Source: Pirellulaceae bacterium | Lineage (GTDB): Bacteria; Planctomycetota; Planctomycetia; Pirellulales; Pirellulaceae | Reading direction: 5' to 3' | Assembly: GCA_018402565.1 (NCBI GenBank) | Contig: JAGYIQ010000007.1 | Span: forward strand, 310,001-374,000 | Length of the DNA stretch: 64,000 bases | In this document: piece after piece, positions 16,928 through 26,699 of the stretch | How positions within the stretch are numbered: position 1 is the stretch's first letter | Layout of the letters: each line of letters begins with the position of its first letter | Translations under genes and position numbers: made by a program | The notes under the pieces: generated by a model | What the model saw: only the letters and a program-made list of their open reading frames with translations | Database searches by the model: none | Told to the model about the DNA's origin: nothing

Positions 16928-19336
16928 ATGAATAAGAAATCGCTGACCGAAACGGACATCCGCAGCAAGTTCATCACCCCCGCCATCACGGGGAAAGACG
17001 GTGAAAAGTGGGATTTGATGACCCAAATCCGCGAGGAGGCCTATTTTACCAAGGGTCGGGTCATCGTCCGCGGGAAGACCGTGCAACGCGGCGCGGCCAA
17101 AAAGGCCGACTACCTGTTGTACTACAAGCCCAACTTCCTCCTGGCCGTGGTCGAAGCCAAAGACAATAACCACTCGGTCGCCGACGGCATGCCCCAAGCT
17201 CTCGAATACGCCGAGACCCTCGATGCGCCCTTCGCCTACAGCTCCAACGGCGACGCTTTCCTGGAACACGACCGGACGGCGACTTCCGGACCAGTCACGC
17301 GCGAGATCCCGCTGGACCACTTTCCCACACCGGACGAACTGTGGGCGCGGTACTGTGCGGCCAAAGGCTGGACCCCCAAACAACAGCAGCTCACCACCCA
17401 GGATTATTACGACGACGGTTCGGGCAAACTCCCCCGTTATTACCAACGCATCGCGATCAACCGTACGGTGGACGCCATCACCGGCGGGCAGAATCGCATT
17501 TTGTTGGTAATGGCCACCGGCACCGGGAAAACCTACACCGCCTTCCAGATCATTTGGCGACTCTGGAAAGCCGGCACAAAAAAACGCATCCTGTTCCTGG
17601 TGGATCGCAACATCCTGGCGGACCAAACCAAGACCAACGACTTTAAGCCGTTCGGTCAAGCCATGACCAAGATCACCAACCGCAAGATCGATAAAGCCTT
17701 CGAGATCTACCTCTGTCTCTATCAGGCCGTGACCGGTACATCCGACGAGCAGAACATCTACCAAGAATTCTCGCCCGACTTCTTTGATCTGGTGGTAGTC
17801 GACGAATGCCATCGCGGCAGTGCGGCGGACGATGCCGCCTGGCGAAAGGTCCTCGAGTATTTCGCCTCGGCCACTCAGATTGGTTTAACCGCCACCCCCA
17901 AAGAGACCAAGGACGTCTCGAATATCGAATACTTCGGCGAGCCGATCTACACCTACTCCTTGCGACAAGGCATCGCCGACGGATTTTTGGCCCCCTACAA
18001 AGTCATCCGCATCGGGCTGGACAAAGACCTGGATGGCTGGCGGCCCGAAGACGGGCAGTTGGACAAGTACGGCCAAGTCATCGAAGATCGCGAATACAAT
18101 GACCGTGATTTTGATCGGAACTTGATCCTGGAGAACCGCACCAAGGTGGTCGCCGCCAAAGTCACCGACTTTCTCCGTGCCACCAATCGCTTCGCCAAGA
18201 CGATTATCTTTTGCGAGAACATCGACCACGCCGAACGCATGCGGCAGGCCCTGGTCAACGCCAACCCGGATCTGGCAGCGGCCAACAGTAGGTATGTCAT
18301 GCGGATCACGGGTGACAACGACGAAGGCAAAGCCCAGTTGGATAACTTCATCGACCCCGAATCCACCTATCCGGTGATCGCCTGCACGTCGCGACTGATG
18401 AGCACCGGAGTCGATGCCCAAACCTGCCAATTGATTGTCCTCGACCGCCGGATCAACTCGATGACCGAATTCAAACAGATCATCGGGCGCGGCACGCGTA
18501 TCAACGAGGACTACCACAAGTTCTTTTTCACGATCATGGATTTTCGCCGGGCGACGTCGCTCTTCGCCGACCCGGATTTTGACGGGGAACCCGTGCAAAT
18601 CTACGAGCCCGGCGCCGACGACCCTGCCGGTCCGCCGGACGACCCCGCCGACCCGCCCACCGACTTGCCCACCGATACGCCCACCGCGGCCGACAGCGAA
18701 TTTCCCGACGCCTCCCAGCCACCCGGTGGCGGACTGGGCCCGTTTGACGGAAGCCCCGGCCCCGCGAAGTCGATCCGTTACGTGGTCGACAACGTGCCGG
18801 TGGATGTGGTCATGGAACGTGTCCAGTATCTGGACGACGCCGGCGGACTGATCACCGAGTCGCTGACCGATTACACGCGGAAAACTGTCCGCAAGTCCTA
18901 CGCGTCTCTGGCGGAATTTCTCACCGTCTGGAACCAAGCCGAAAAGAAACAGGTGGTCCTGGAAGAATTGGCGGCCCAGGGCGTTTTTCTCGAGGAGCTG
19001 GCGGACCAAGTGGGGCGAGATTTTGACGCCTTTGATTTGGTCTGTCACATCGCCTTCGACCGCCCGCCCCTCACACGGCGTGAAAGAGCCGAGCAGGTCA
19101 AGAAACGGGACGTGTTTGGCAAGTACGAAAGCAAAGCTCGAGCCGTCTTGGACGCCCTGCTGGAAAAGTACTCAGACGCGGGCATCCTCAGCTTGGAATC
19201 GATCGACATCCTCAAGGTGGCTCCCCTGCCCAGCTTTGGCACACCGGTCGAGATTGTTAAACTCTTCGGCGGCAAGCCCGGTTATCTCGCGGCCCTCCGC
19301 GAATTGGAAGCCGCCTTGTACCAAGAGGCCGTTTGA
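16928..19336 (+). CDS. hsdR: Type I restriction enzyme, HsdR (R) subunit
   Basis: 802 aa. The N-terminal nuclease region has D61 and E76-A-K78 (VVEAKDNN), the PD-(D/E)xK pattern of R subunits. A superfamily 2 translocase follows: Walker A ATGTGKT (about 197-203), DECH (292-295), GLTATP, and the later SRLMSTGVDAQTCQ and QIIGRGTRI motifs. A Pro/Asp-rich linker (about 560-610) precedes the C-terminal domain. The order resembles EcoEI-type R subunits. It is the translocating and cleaving subunit of the R2M2S complex. First gene of the four-gene operon, 68 bp before hsdM. Confidence 0.95.
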   Translation: MNKKSLTETDIRSKFITPAITGKDGEKWDLMTQIREEAYFTKGRVIVRGKTVQRGAAKKADYLLYYKPNFLLAVVEAKDNNHSVADGMPQALEYAETLDAPFAYSSNGDAFLEHDRTATSGPVTREIPLDHFPTPDELWARYCAAKGWTPKQQQLTTQDYYDDGSGKLPRYYQRIAINRTVDAITGGQNRILLVMATGTGKTYTAFQIIWRLWKAGTKKRILFLVDRNILADQTKTNDFKPFGQAMTKITNRKIDKAFEIYLCLYQAVTGTSDEQNIYQEFSPDFFDLVVVDECHRGSAADDAAWRKVLEYFASATQIGLTATPKETKDVSNIEYFGEPIYTYSLRQGIADGFLAPYKVIRIGLDKDLDGWRPEDGQLDKYGQVIEDREYNDRDFDRNLILENRTKVVAAKVTDFLRATNRFAKTIIFCENIDHAERMRQALVNANPDLAAANSRYVMRITGDNDEGKAQLDNFIDPESTYPVIACTSRLMSTGVDAQTCQLIVLDRRINSMTEFKQIIGRGTRINEDYHKFFFTIMDFRRATSLFADPDFDGEPVQIYEPGADDPAGPPDDPADPPTDLPTDTPTAADSEFPDASQPPGGGLGPFDGSPGPAKSIRYVVDNVPVDVVMERVQYLDDAGGLITESLTDYTRKTVRKSYASLAEFLTVWNQAEKKQVVLEELAAQGVFLEELADQVGRDFDAFDLVCHIAFDRPPLTRRERAEQVKKRDVFGKYESKARAVLDALLEKYSDAGILSLESIDILKVAPLPSFGTPVEIVKLFGGKPGYLAALRELEAALYQEAV

Positions 19337-19404
19337 GGTCCATTCAAGACCCACCGAACCAATAAGCACTTCACTTTGCCAGGCAGCGATTCAGGTACCA
19401 ACGA

Positions 19405-20859
19405 ATGGCCAACGTCTCGAATCTTGTCAAATCCATCCAAGACATCATGCGCAAGGACGCCGGGACCTACGGCGACGCGCAGCGACTGGAGCAATTGGGC
19501 TGGATGCTATTCCTCAAGATCTTTGACGATCGGGAAACCCAACTCGAGCTGCTGGAAGACAACTACCGCTCGCCCCTGCCCAAAAATCTGCGTTGGCGGA
19601 ATTGGGCCAGCGACGCGGAGGGGATCACGGGCGAAGGCTTGTTGGATTTTGTGAACAACAGCCTGTTGCCCAAGCTCAATAGCCTGGCCGGGTCGGGTCG
19701 GATGCACACGCTGATCCGAATGGCCTTCGACGACGCCAACAACTACATGAAAAACGGCACGTTGATGCGGCAAGTCATCAACAAGATCAACGACATCGAC
19801 TTCAACGCCTCCGACGATCGCCACATGTTCGGCGACATCTACGAGAAACTGCTGAAAGATCTGCAATCGGCCGGCAACGCCGGCGAGTTCTACACGCCGC
19901 GAGCCGTTACCCAGTTCATCGTCGAACAGGTCAATCCTCGCCTGGGCGAAACCATCCTGGATCCTGCCTGTGGCACGGGCGGTTTTCTGGTTTGTGCCAT
20001 CGAGCACTTGCGGAAGCAAGCCAAAACCGAGGCCCACGAGCGAACCATCCAGAGCTGTTTTTCTGGCATCGAGAAAAAACACCTGCCCCACATCTTGTGC
20101 ATGACCAATCTAATGCTGCACGGGATCGACGTCCCCTCCAACGTGCGGCACGACAACACCTTGGCGCGGCCCTTGCGTGATTGGGGCCCGAAGGAGCGAG
20201 TCGATGTGGTCGTGACCAACCCTCCGTTTGGTGGCATGGAAGAGGACGGCATCGAGTCCAACTACCCGGCCGAGTTCCGCACGCGCGAGACCGCGGACTT
20301 GTTCCTTGTGCTCCTGATGAAAATCCTGAAGCCGGGAGGCCGAGCGGGGCTGGTGTTGCCCGATGGCACGCTGTTTGGCGAGGGCGTTAAGACGCGGATC
20401 AAAGAAGCGCTTTTGACCGAGTGCAACTTGCACACGATTGTTCGTCTGCCCAACGGGGTGTTTAATCCCTACACGAGCATCCGCACCAACCTGCTGTTCT
20501 TTACCAAGGGTGCGCCCACGACCCACGTGTGGTATTACGAGCACCCTTATCCACCGGGGGCCAAGAGCTACAACAAGGGGAAGCCGATTCGGATTGAGGA
20601 ATTCGAAGCCGAGCGAAAATGGTGGGGCAAGGAAAAGGACGGCTTCAAGGCTCGGGTGGAAAACGAGCAAGCTTGGCGAGTGTCCATCGAGCAGATCAAA
20701 GCGGGGAACTTCAACTTGGACTTGAAGAACCCGAACCAGCGTGACTCGGGTCCGGGCGACGTGGACCAACTGCTGCCCGAGTATGAAAAGCTCCTCGCCC
20801 AAATCGCCCAAACCCGAGCGCAGTTAAAGGCCCAACTCATGGAGGCGCTAAATCGATGA
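19405..20859 (+). CDS. hsdM: Type I N6-adenine DNA methyltransferase, HsdM subunit
   Basis: 484 aa. The N-terminal helical HsdM_N region (RLEQLGWMLFLKIFDDRETQ) is followed by GEFYTPRAVTQFIVEQVNP, the AdoMet-binding motif DPACGTGG (186-193) and the catalytic NPPF (272-275) typical of N6-adenine methyltransferases. The C-terminal part has GVFNPYTSIRTNLLFFTKG and WYYEHPYPPG, both usual in HsdM. It modifies host DNA with HsdS and is required for restriction. Its stop overlaps the next start (ATGA at 20856-20859). Confidence 0.95.
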   Translation: MANVSNLVKSIQDIMRKDAGTYGDAQRLEQLGWMLFLKIFDDRETQLELLEDNYRSPLPKNLRWRNWASDAEGITGEGLLDFVNNSLLPKLNSLAGSGRMHTLIRMAFDDANNYMKNGTLMRQVINKINDIDFNASDDRHMFGDIYEKLLKDLQSAGNAGEFYTPRAVTQFIVEQVNPRLGETILDPACGTGGFLVCAIEHLRKQAKTEAHERTIQSCFSGIEKKHLPHILCMTNLMLHGIDVPSNVRHDNTLARPLRDWGPKERVDVVVTNPPFGGMEEDGIESNYPAEFRTRETADLFLVLLMKILKPGGRAGLVLPDGTLFGEGVKTRIKEALLTECNLHTIVRLPNGVFNPYTSIRTNLLFFTKGAPTTHVWYYEHPYPPGAKSYNKGKPIRIEEFEAERKWWGKEKDGFKARVENEQAWRVSIEQIKAGNFNLDLKNPNQRDSGPGDVDQLLPEYEKLLAQIAQTRAQLKAQLMEALNR

Positions 20860-21995
20860 AGAAAGTGGAACTTGCGCTGTATCGCGAACTCCTGGGAGAA
20901 ATCAAGTCCCGCGTCCGCCAAGGACAGCGTCGGGCAGCCATTTCGGCCAATGCCGAGCTAATTTCCATGAATTGGGACATTGGTCGTATGATCGCGGCTC
21001 GCCAAAAAGAAGAAGGCTGGGGAGCGGGTGTCATTCCCCGACTGGCGGTGGATTTGAAGAATGAGCTGCCAGATCCGAAGGGTTTTTCGGCGCGGAACAT
21101 CGGCCGCATGATCGCGTTCTACCGGGAATACCCAATTTTGCCACCGGCAGTGGCAAAATTGGGATCTCAGCCAGAAAATCCATTGCCGGTCTCCGAATGC
21201 GACGCCGAAATTTTGCCACGGGCAGTGGCAAAATTGGCAAGTACCGCCCTGTCGGTGGCCCAATGGCAGCTTTTGACTGCAGTTCCGTGGGCCCACAATG
21301 TGATCCTCATCCAGAAGCTCAAGGACTTTCCGATTCGCTACTGGTACGCCAGGCAGGTTCTGGAACATGGCTGGTCCCGCGACACGCTCTCTGCCCAAAT
21401 CGAGAGTCGTCTCCACGAGCGACAAGGTGGGGCGATCACGAACTTCGCCACCACCCTACCGGAGGCGCATGCGGCCATTGCTCAGGGATTGCTGAAGGAC
21501 CCTTACCTGTTTGATTTCCTGACATTGGCCGAACCTTATCACGAGCGTGAACTTGAAACAGGACTTCTCCGGCACATCGAGAGATTCCTTCTCGAATTAG
21601 GACACGGCTTCGCGTTCGTCGGTCGCCAATACCGGCTGGAAATCAGCGAGCGAGACTTTTACCTTGATTTGCTGTTTTACCATTTGCGTTTGCGTTGTTT
21701 TGTTGTGGTCGATTTGAAGAAAGGCGAGTTCAAACCCGAGTATGCGGGAAAGATGAACTTCTACTGCTCGGCTGTGGACGACCTTTTGCGACATGAGCAC
21801 GACGCTCCGACGATCGGCCTGATCCTTTGCCAAACCAAGGATCGACTGTTTGCCGAATACGCTTTGCGAGACATTCACAAGCCGATTGGTTTAGCCGAGT
21901 ACGAACTAACTCGCGCTTTGCCTCAGGAACTCGCCTCCAGTCTCCCCAGTATCGCCGAACTTGAGGCCGAACTCGGCCAGGAGGTTGTCGAGTGA
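20856..21995 (+). CDS. DUF1016/YhcG-family PDDEXK nuclease inside the hsd operon
   Basis: 379 aa. The N-terminal DUF1016_N helical domain includes NWDIGRMIAARQKEEGWGAG and FSARNIGRMIAFYREYP. The C-terminal PDDEXK-type domain includes RDFYLDLLFYHLRLRCFVVV, DLKKGEF (D286, K288/K289) and YAGKMNFY. Family members often sit within type I restriction operons; their role there is uncertain. Starts overlap on both sides (ATGA with hsdM, GTGA with hsdS), so it is fully embedded in the operon. Between the two domains the chain carries two ILP.AVAKL segments encoded by DNA palindromes. Confidence 0.9.
   Translation: MKKVELALYRELLGEIKSRVRQGQRRAAISANAELISMNWDIGRMIAARQKEEGWGAGVIPRLAVDLKNELPDPKGFSARNIGRMIAFYREYPILPPAVAKLGSQPENPLPVSECDAEILPRAVAKLASTALSVAQWQLLTAVPWAHNVILIQKLKDFPIRYWYARQVLEHGWSRDTLSAQIESRLHERQGGAITNFATTLPEAHAAIAQGLLKDPYLFDFLTLAEPYHERELETGLLRHIERFLLELGHGFAFVGRQYRLEISERDFYLDLLFYHLRLRCFVVVDLKKGEFKPEYAGKMNFYCSAVDDLLRHEHDAPTIGLILCQTKDRLFAEYALRDIHKPIGLAEYELTRALPQELASSLPSIAELEAELGQEVVE
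21131..21235. repeat. Two palindromic repeats inside the DUF1016 gene
   Basis: CCCAATTTTGCCAC (21131-21144) pairs with GTGGCAAAATTGGG (21150-21163). A second copy pairs AATTTTGCCAC (21209-21219) with GTGGCAAAATT (21225-21235). Both have 5-base loops (CGGCA and GGGCA) and encode ILPPAVAKL and ILPRAVAKL in the domain linker. Confidence 0.8.
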
Positions 21996-23596
21996 AACTA
22001 GAAACCTTCTTCGAGAAGTTCGACCAATTCGCCGACGCCCCCGGTGCCGTGGCGAAGATGCGGGAGTTGGTATTGCAGCTCGCGGTGCAAGGAAAGCTAG
22101 TCGAACAACAGAGGGACGATGGCAGCGCTAAACCCTTGCTTGCTGCCATTGCCAGCGAACGGAACGAACGAGCAGCAAGACTACGAACGCCTACTCAACA
22201 TGACTTGGATGCGTGCAAAGAACCTGCCTTTCCGGTTCCTGCGAGTTGGTCGTGGACGTGCCTCGGGAACATCGCACTCCAAATCCAATACGGTTACACA
22301 GCATCCGCCGATATGGCTGCCACAGATATTCGTATGCTGCGTATTACCGATATACAAAACAACCAAGTAGATTGGGCGTCCGTTCCTGGTTGCCAAATCG
22401 AAGCGGAGGAGGCAGCCAAGTATCTACTCAGCCCGAACGATATCCTCATAGCCCGAACTGGTGGCACGATCGGGAAGTCATTCATCGTCCCCGACGCCCC
22501 GGTTAAGTCCGTTTTTGCATCTTACTTGATTCGTGTCGTGCCGCCGACTTCAGTGTCGGCTAGATTCCTGAAAACATTCTTAGAATCACCATTCTACTGG
22601 ACGCAACTGCGACAGATGTCAGCCGGAACTGGCCAGCCTAACGTAAATGGTCAGGCGCTAGGACGCCTCGAAGTCCCCCTTCCACCGCTCCCTGAGCAGA
22701 AGCGGATAGTGGCGAAGGTGGATGAGTTGATGGCGTTGTGTGATCGGCTGGAGGCCCAGCAGCAGTCCCGGGAGGAGCAGTCCAGCCAGCTGGCCCGCGC
22801 GTCGCTCGCCCGCTTCGCCACCGCCCCCACCCCCGCCAACCTCAACTACCTCTTCCATCCCTCCTACAACATCTCCCCCGCCGACCTACGCAAATCCATC
22901 CTCACCCTCGCCGTCCAAGGCAAACTCGTCCCGCAGGACCCCAACGACGAACCAGCGCAGGCTATACTTCGAGCTACCGCAGAGTTTTTCGCACGCCTCG
23001 TAGCGTCCAAAAAAATTTCAACACCAAAACCTCTTCCTCATATAGATGAAGTTGATTTTCCATTCCCATTGCCGAGCGGTTGGGTATTTTGCCGACTCGG
23101 ACAGATTATCCGGATTTCGTCCGGTGATGGCCTAATTGCAAAAGAGATGAACAATGGCTCAATTCCCGTCTATGGCGGCAACGGTGTGAACGGCTACCAT
23201 GACAAGAACAATGTCTCGCAGCGGACTCTCGTTATTGGCCGAGTGGGTTTTTACTGCGGGAGTATTCACGTGACGCCAGAAAAGGCATGGGTCACGGACA
23301 ATGCATTCATCACGACCTTTGAAGAGAAGTGCGTGGACATAGAGTTTCTAAGCTGGCTTCTTAAGGCAACAGATCTACGGCAACGTGACAATGCTACTGC
23401 ACAGCCAGTTATATCTGGCGGTAAAGTTTATCCGACAATTTTGGCTCTCCCGCCCCTTGCCGAACAACACCGTATCGTAGCCAAAGTCGAGCAACTAATG
23501 TCCTTAGTGGACGAGTTAGAAACCCACCTCACAACCACCCACACCACCGCCCAAAACCTCCTCTCCGCCCTCGTCGCCGAATTGACACGAAAATAA
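21992..23596 (+). CDS. hsdS: Type I restriction specificity subunit, HsdS
   Basis: 534 aa from GTG 21992, overlapping the previous stop as GTGA. Two target-recognition domains are each followed by a conserved helical spacer: PLPPLPEQKRIVAKVDELMA near residues 226-245 and ALPPLAEQHRIVAKVEQLMS near 486-505. Each half is preceded by LRxxILxLAVQGKLV. The two recognition domains differ in sequence, so the site is probably bipartite and asymmetric; it cannot be predicted here. A run rich in C on the coding strand (about 22800-22930) has stronger bias than its surroundings. Confidence 0.93.
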   Translation: MKLETFFEKFDQFADAPGAVAKMRELVLQLAVQGKLVEQQRDDGSAKPLLAAIASERNERAARLRTPTQHDLDACKEPAFPVPASWSWTCLGNIALQIQYGYTASADMAATDIRMLRITDIQNNQVDWASVPGCQIEAEEAAKYLLSPNDILIARTGGTIGKSFIVPDAPVKSVFASYLIRVVPPTSVSARFLKTFLESPFYWTQLRQMSAGTGQPNVNGQALGRLEVPLPPLPEQKRIVAKVDELMALCDRLEAQQQSREEQSSQLARASLARFATAPTPANLNYLFHPSYNISPADLRKSILTLAVQGKLVPQDPNDEPAQAILRATAEFFARLVASKKISTPKPLPHIDEVDFPFPLPSGWVFCRLGQIIRISSGDGLIAKEMNNGSIPVYGGNGVNGYHDKNNVSQRTLVIGRVGFYCGSIHVTPEKAWVTDNAFITTFEEKCVDIEFLSWLLKATDLRQRDNATAQPVISGGKVYPTILALPPLAEQHRIVAKVEQLMSLVDELETHLTTTHTTAQNLLSALVAELTRK

Positions 23597-24038
23597 ACTG
23601 AGAGGGAAAATTGGAAAACGCAGAGCCCCCGGATAACCTAGAAACGCTCGCCGCAAATCATGCTCCGATATCGCATACCTCGCGGGCTACACTTTTGGTC
23701 ACACCATCGATTAGTACCCTCAAGGTGCCCTCCTCAGTTCATCCATCCGGGGAGTTGAGTAACCGTCATCATTAACAAGTCTGCGGGAGCAATCGGCCAC
23801 GTGAGACTTTAAGGGTTCGCATCAGAAAATCGAAAACAACGCTGTCATAGCACAGACGGTCCTCTTGATTTGTAGCAAGTAATCATAACATACATAATTC
23901 TTTTGGCAGCGAAAACCGAAACTAAAGATTGAGCCCCGCGAAGCACTGCCGCAATAGCAATAACGGGCTTGAGGTCCAACGAAGCCTGTATAGAAATAAG
24001 GCTAAACCAATTCTGTTCGATTTTGGGGGGCGGAATAG
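23597..24038. other. Intergenic region between convergent hsdS and the TPR gene
   Basis: About 440 bases; no gene, strong hairpin terminator or known repeat recognised. Confidence 0.4.
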
Positions 24039-25553
24039 CTATGCTTTATCGATTGGATTGCGATGGAGTGTAGTGATTTTAGGTTGAAGCATCGAACGTT
24101 CTGTCTCGTCCAACTTGTCACAGTCTTTGATAGCGTGTTCTCGAAACGTTGCAAACTCAGGGGTGCCTACTCGTTGTTCCTCTACAGCGAAATAAAGTTG
24201 TGCAATTGCGCGAAGCCGTTGTTCGCTTGGCCCACAAGACGCGATCGCGTTCTGATAGAGACGCCTTCCGCCGGATGGATCGCCAGATCGGAACGCGATG
24301 AAGCCTTTGGTTGCAGTGAGTGCAATCTTATGCTGGGCCGACATTGATTTGCTTTCGGCAAGACTCACCAACGTTTTGGCCTCAGAAAGGTTACCAAGAT
24401 TCGCATAAGCAAAGGCCAAATTGTTTAAGACAGCGGCATCATCGGCATTACTAGCATAAGCGACCCGCAGCATTTTCATCGCGAGCTCAAAATCCTCCAA
24501 TACGGTTGACGCAATGAAGCTACCGAAAATGGCTGGCCTACTGGAAAACGGCTGTTCCGATTGCCAACCCAAGGCGTGGGTTAACGATTCCGTCCAGTTC
24601 TCAGCTTTCCTCGCGTACCATGCATCGGCTTCATGAGATCTGCTTACTGGTACTTTATTTTTGCGAACGATACCGCCGACATTCCGCTCAAGCCACGCCG
24701 CTTGCGCAATTGCATTTTCAGACGGATCTAACAATGACTGATCGCACAAGCGTCTTGCCTTTCGAAGGCTTCCATTTTTCGCCTCCGTTGTTGCCAACGC
24801 GCCGGCCAACTCTGAAAGATGAAAGGGTGAAAAGTCTTGCGATTCCAGAACACGCCGAGCGATGGAAATTGAATTTGAACCTCGATTAGTTGCTTCGGAA
24901 ATCGCGATTTCTGATGCGATAACCCAGGGATCGTTTCGGACAAGACTGCTTCGAGTTATGACATTGTGTGCTAGATCGAACTTACCTTGATGAAGATAGA
25001 GTCGGCCTGCTGCTCTGACTACAAACCTATTATCGGGGGCGAGCCCGAGTGCCACTCTCATCGCCTTATCGGCTTTCACACGATCACCAAGGACAGTGTA
25101 CATCAACGAAAGATTAGTCCATAACACGGGATTCTTGGGGTAGCTCCGTAAACTGCGACGACTAGCACCTACTTGTAAATTGATGTCGTCAACGCTGTGA
25201 ATTCGATACGCTTCGTGGAATTCGGCGTTCGCCTCAAGCGTTACCCCTGGAAGACATCGTGACGCTATCTCAGCGGCGAGCGGCGGTGCGTTATGTTGTT
25301 TCAAGACAAATCTCGCGGCATCCTCTGCAAGTATACCATGTCCAACCGAAAAGGCAGCCGATACAAGATCACAGGCGACAGAAAGCCCTGGTTCTTCTTG
25401 CCAATCGGCAAGAATGTAACTAAGTGCCTTTGGGTCTACCTTGCGGGTGGGACCGTCTGTTAAAGAGTCCAATTCACCAAGCTGCGCAGCGTATGCAAAG
25501 CTACGCCAACGAGGGACCACCTGCCGTTCTCTATCTTCATTTATCTGTGTCAT
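24039..25553 (-). CDS. TPR-like repeat protein, second gene of a kinase pair
   Basis: 504 aa, no signal peptide or membrane helix, so probably cytoplasmic. The middle and C-terminus contain degenerate tetratricopeptide repeats (PVLWTNLSLMYTVLGDRVKA then DKAMRVALGLAPDN; RFVVRAAGRLYLHQGKFDLA; AVLNNLAFAYANLGNLSEAK). The N-terminal 100 residues are non-repetitive. It follows the kinase gene on the same strand after a 9-base gap, so the two are almost certainly one operon. TPR arrays bind proteins, so it may be a sensor, scaffold or substrate of the kinase. AT content is higher than in the neighbouring restriction genes. Confidence 0.8.
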   Translation of the reverse strand: MTQINEDRERQVVPRWRSFAYAAQLGELDSLTDGPTRKVDPKALSYILADWQEEPGLSVACDLVSAAFSVGHGILAEDAARFVLKQHNAPPLAAEIASRCLPGVTLEANAEFHEAYRIHSVDDINLQVGASRRSLRSYPKNPVLWTNLSLMYTVLGDRVKADKAMRVALGLAPDNRFVVRAAGRLYLHQGKFDLAHNVITRSSLVRNDPWVIASEIAISEATNRGSNSISIARRVLESQDFSPFHLSELAGALATTEAKNGSLRKARRLCDQSLLDPSENAIAQAAWLERNVGGIVRKNKVPVSRSHEADAWYARKAENWTESLTHALGWQSEQPFSSRPAIFGSFIASTVLEDFELAMKMLRVAYASNADDAAVLNNLAFAYANLGNLSEAKTLVSLAESKSMSAQHKIALTATKGFIAFRSGDPSGGRRLYQNAIASCGPSEQRLRAIAQLYFAVEEQRVGTPEFATFREHAIKDCDKLDETERSMLQPKITTLHRNPIDKA

Positions 25554-25562
25554 TGTTTAGTT

Positions 25563-26591
25563 CTAAGTTCGAACGAGCTGAAGCCGTGCTTTGTGTGCCA
25601 ATTGGTCGAATCGTGATACATATCGCTCTAAGCCGTGTTGGTTTAGATGGCGATTCAACGGATGGCCCCTAAAAGTATGGTCAGGATTGCACAAATGAGA
25701 TACAAAGTTGGTTAGTTCTTCTCGCAAAAAATAAGGAACTTGGCTCGAAAACTTGCTTAGTGCAACCGAAAATGCAGCCTGTAGAAATGGAAGCACGTCT
25801 TCATACGTACCACGCCAAAGCACTGGTCGATGCGAGGGCGATAAAGCATCAAACAAAAGCGCATTTGCATGTGTGCGTGCGAACAGGAAAACAATTAGGC
25901 TCCCGAAGTGGTAAAGATCGCAACCGAAACGACGTTCCCTGTAGTGACTTGGAATTGCAGTGTACAGAAGCTCGGGCGGAGCGTACGTTTGATCTCCTGC
26001 AACCCGCAAGTTGTCAAATGGGCCAGAAAAATTCTTATCCCATGCCCTACCCAAGTCACAGATCTTTGATGCAACACCCTGATTGTATACAAGTACGTTC
26101 GACGGCTTTAAATCTTGATGGGCAATCTCGGCACGATGCAATTGAGATAGTCCCGTCGCAACGTGGTGCAAGGTTTTCATCAGAAATACGTAATCCAGAT
26201 TGCTCATCATGTCGAGATGATGCCGAACATCGCCGTCAGCAAGTTCAAAAATTAGGTATTGAACCTTATGCGTTGCGTTCCTTGGATCGACATCCACTGT
26301 ACCGTTATCAATCGCTCTGGCTATACGGCTCAAGTGGGAGCATTTCTCACAGAGTATCTTCTCAAAATTGTATGCCGTGGTCATCGCCTGAAGAACCTGA
26401 GCAGGATCAGGTGAGCGCAAAGCGGCGGTGTAGTCAAGCGCTTTCAAAAACCCCGATCGCCCGTCGCGATGCGTCGCAACATAGCCTTTCGAGAAATGGC
26501 CTCCAGTAGAATTCGGCTTTCGCGCAACCGGGGCCCCAACCGTCCAACCTGTGTCGAGGACCATTCCTTCGAGTTGTTCCGCGGGTGACAT
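25563..26591 (-). CDS. Serine/threonine protein kinase-like protein
   Basis: 342 aa, single kinase domain, no membrane segment. Visible motifs: a Gly-containing N-lobe (STGGHFSKGYVA), probable ATP-anchoring Lys50 (GFLKALDY), catalytic loop HQDLKPSN (158-165; Asp160), metal-binding DLG (179-181, where most kinases have DFG), and an APPE activation-loop end. All essential residues seem present, so it is probably active. First gene of a two-gene operon with a TPR protein. Its position between a type I restriction system and an AAA+ gene suggests a defence role, which is inference only. Confidence 0.85.
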   Translation of the reverse strand: MSPAEQLEGMVLDTGWTVGAPVARKPNSTGGHFSKGYVATHRDGRSGFLKALDYTAALRSPDPAQVLQAMTTAYNFEKILCEKCSHLSRIARAIDNGTVDVDPRNATHKVQYLIFELADGDVRHHLDMMSNLDYVFLMKTLHHVATGLSQLHRAEIAHQDLKPSNVLVYNQGVASKICDLGRAWDKNFSGPFDNLRVAGDQTYAPPELLYTAIPSHYRERRFGCDLYHFGSLIVFLFARTHANALLFDALSPSHRPVLWRGTYEDVLPFLQAAFSVALSKFSSQVPYFLREELTNFVSHLCNPDHTFRGHPLNRHLNQHGLERYVSRFDQLAHKARLQLVRT

Positions 26592-26699
26592 TGTCGGTCC
26601 AATTTAAGTGTCAAAAGGGCAGATGTGAAAACCGGCGAGTCGAGACTGCAAAAAACGTGCCACTCTTATCGTCGTTCCGTAGTTGTATAAATTTCCTCT

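Noticed and set aside
17885..19048. 387-codon minus-strand frame opposite hsdR
   Set aside because: Shadow; the plus strand has complete helicase motifs.
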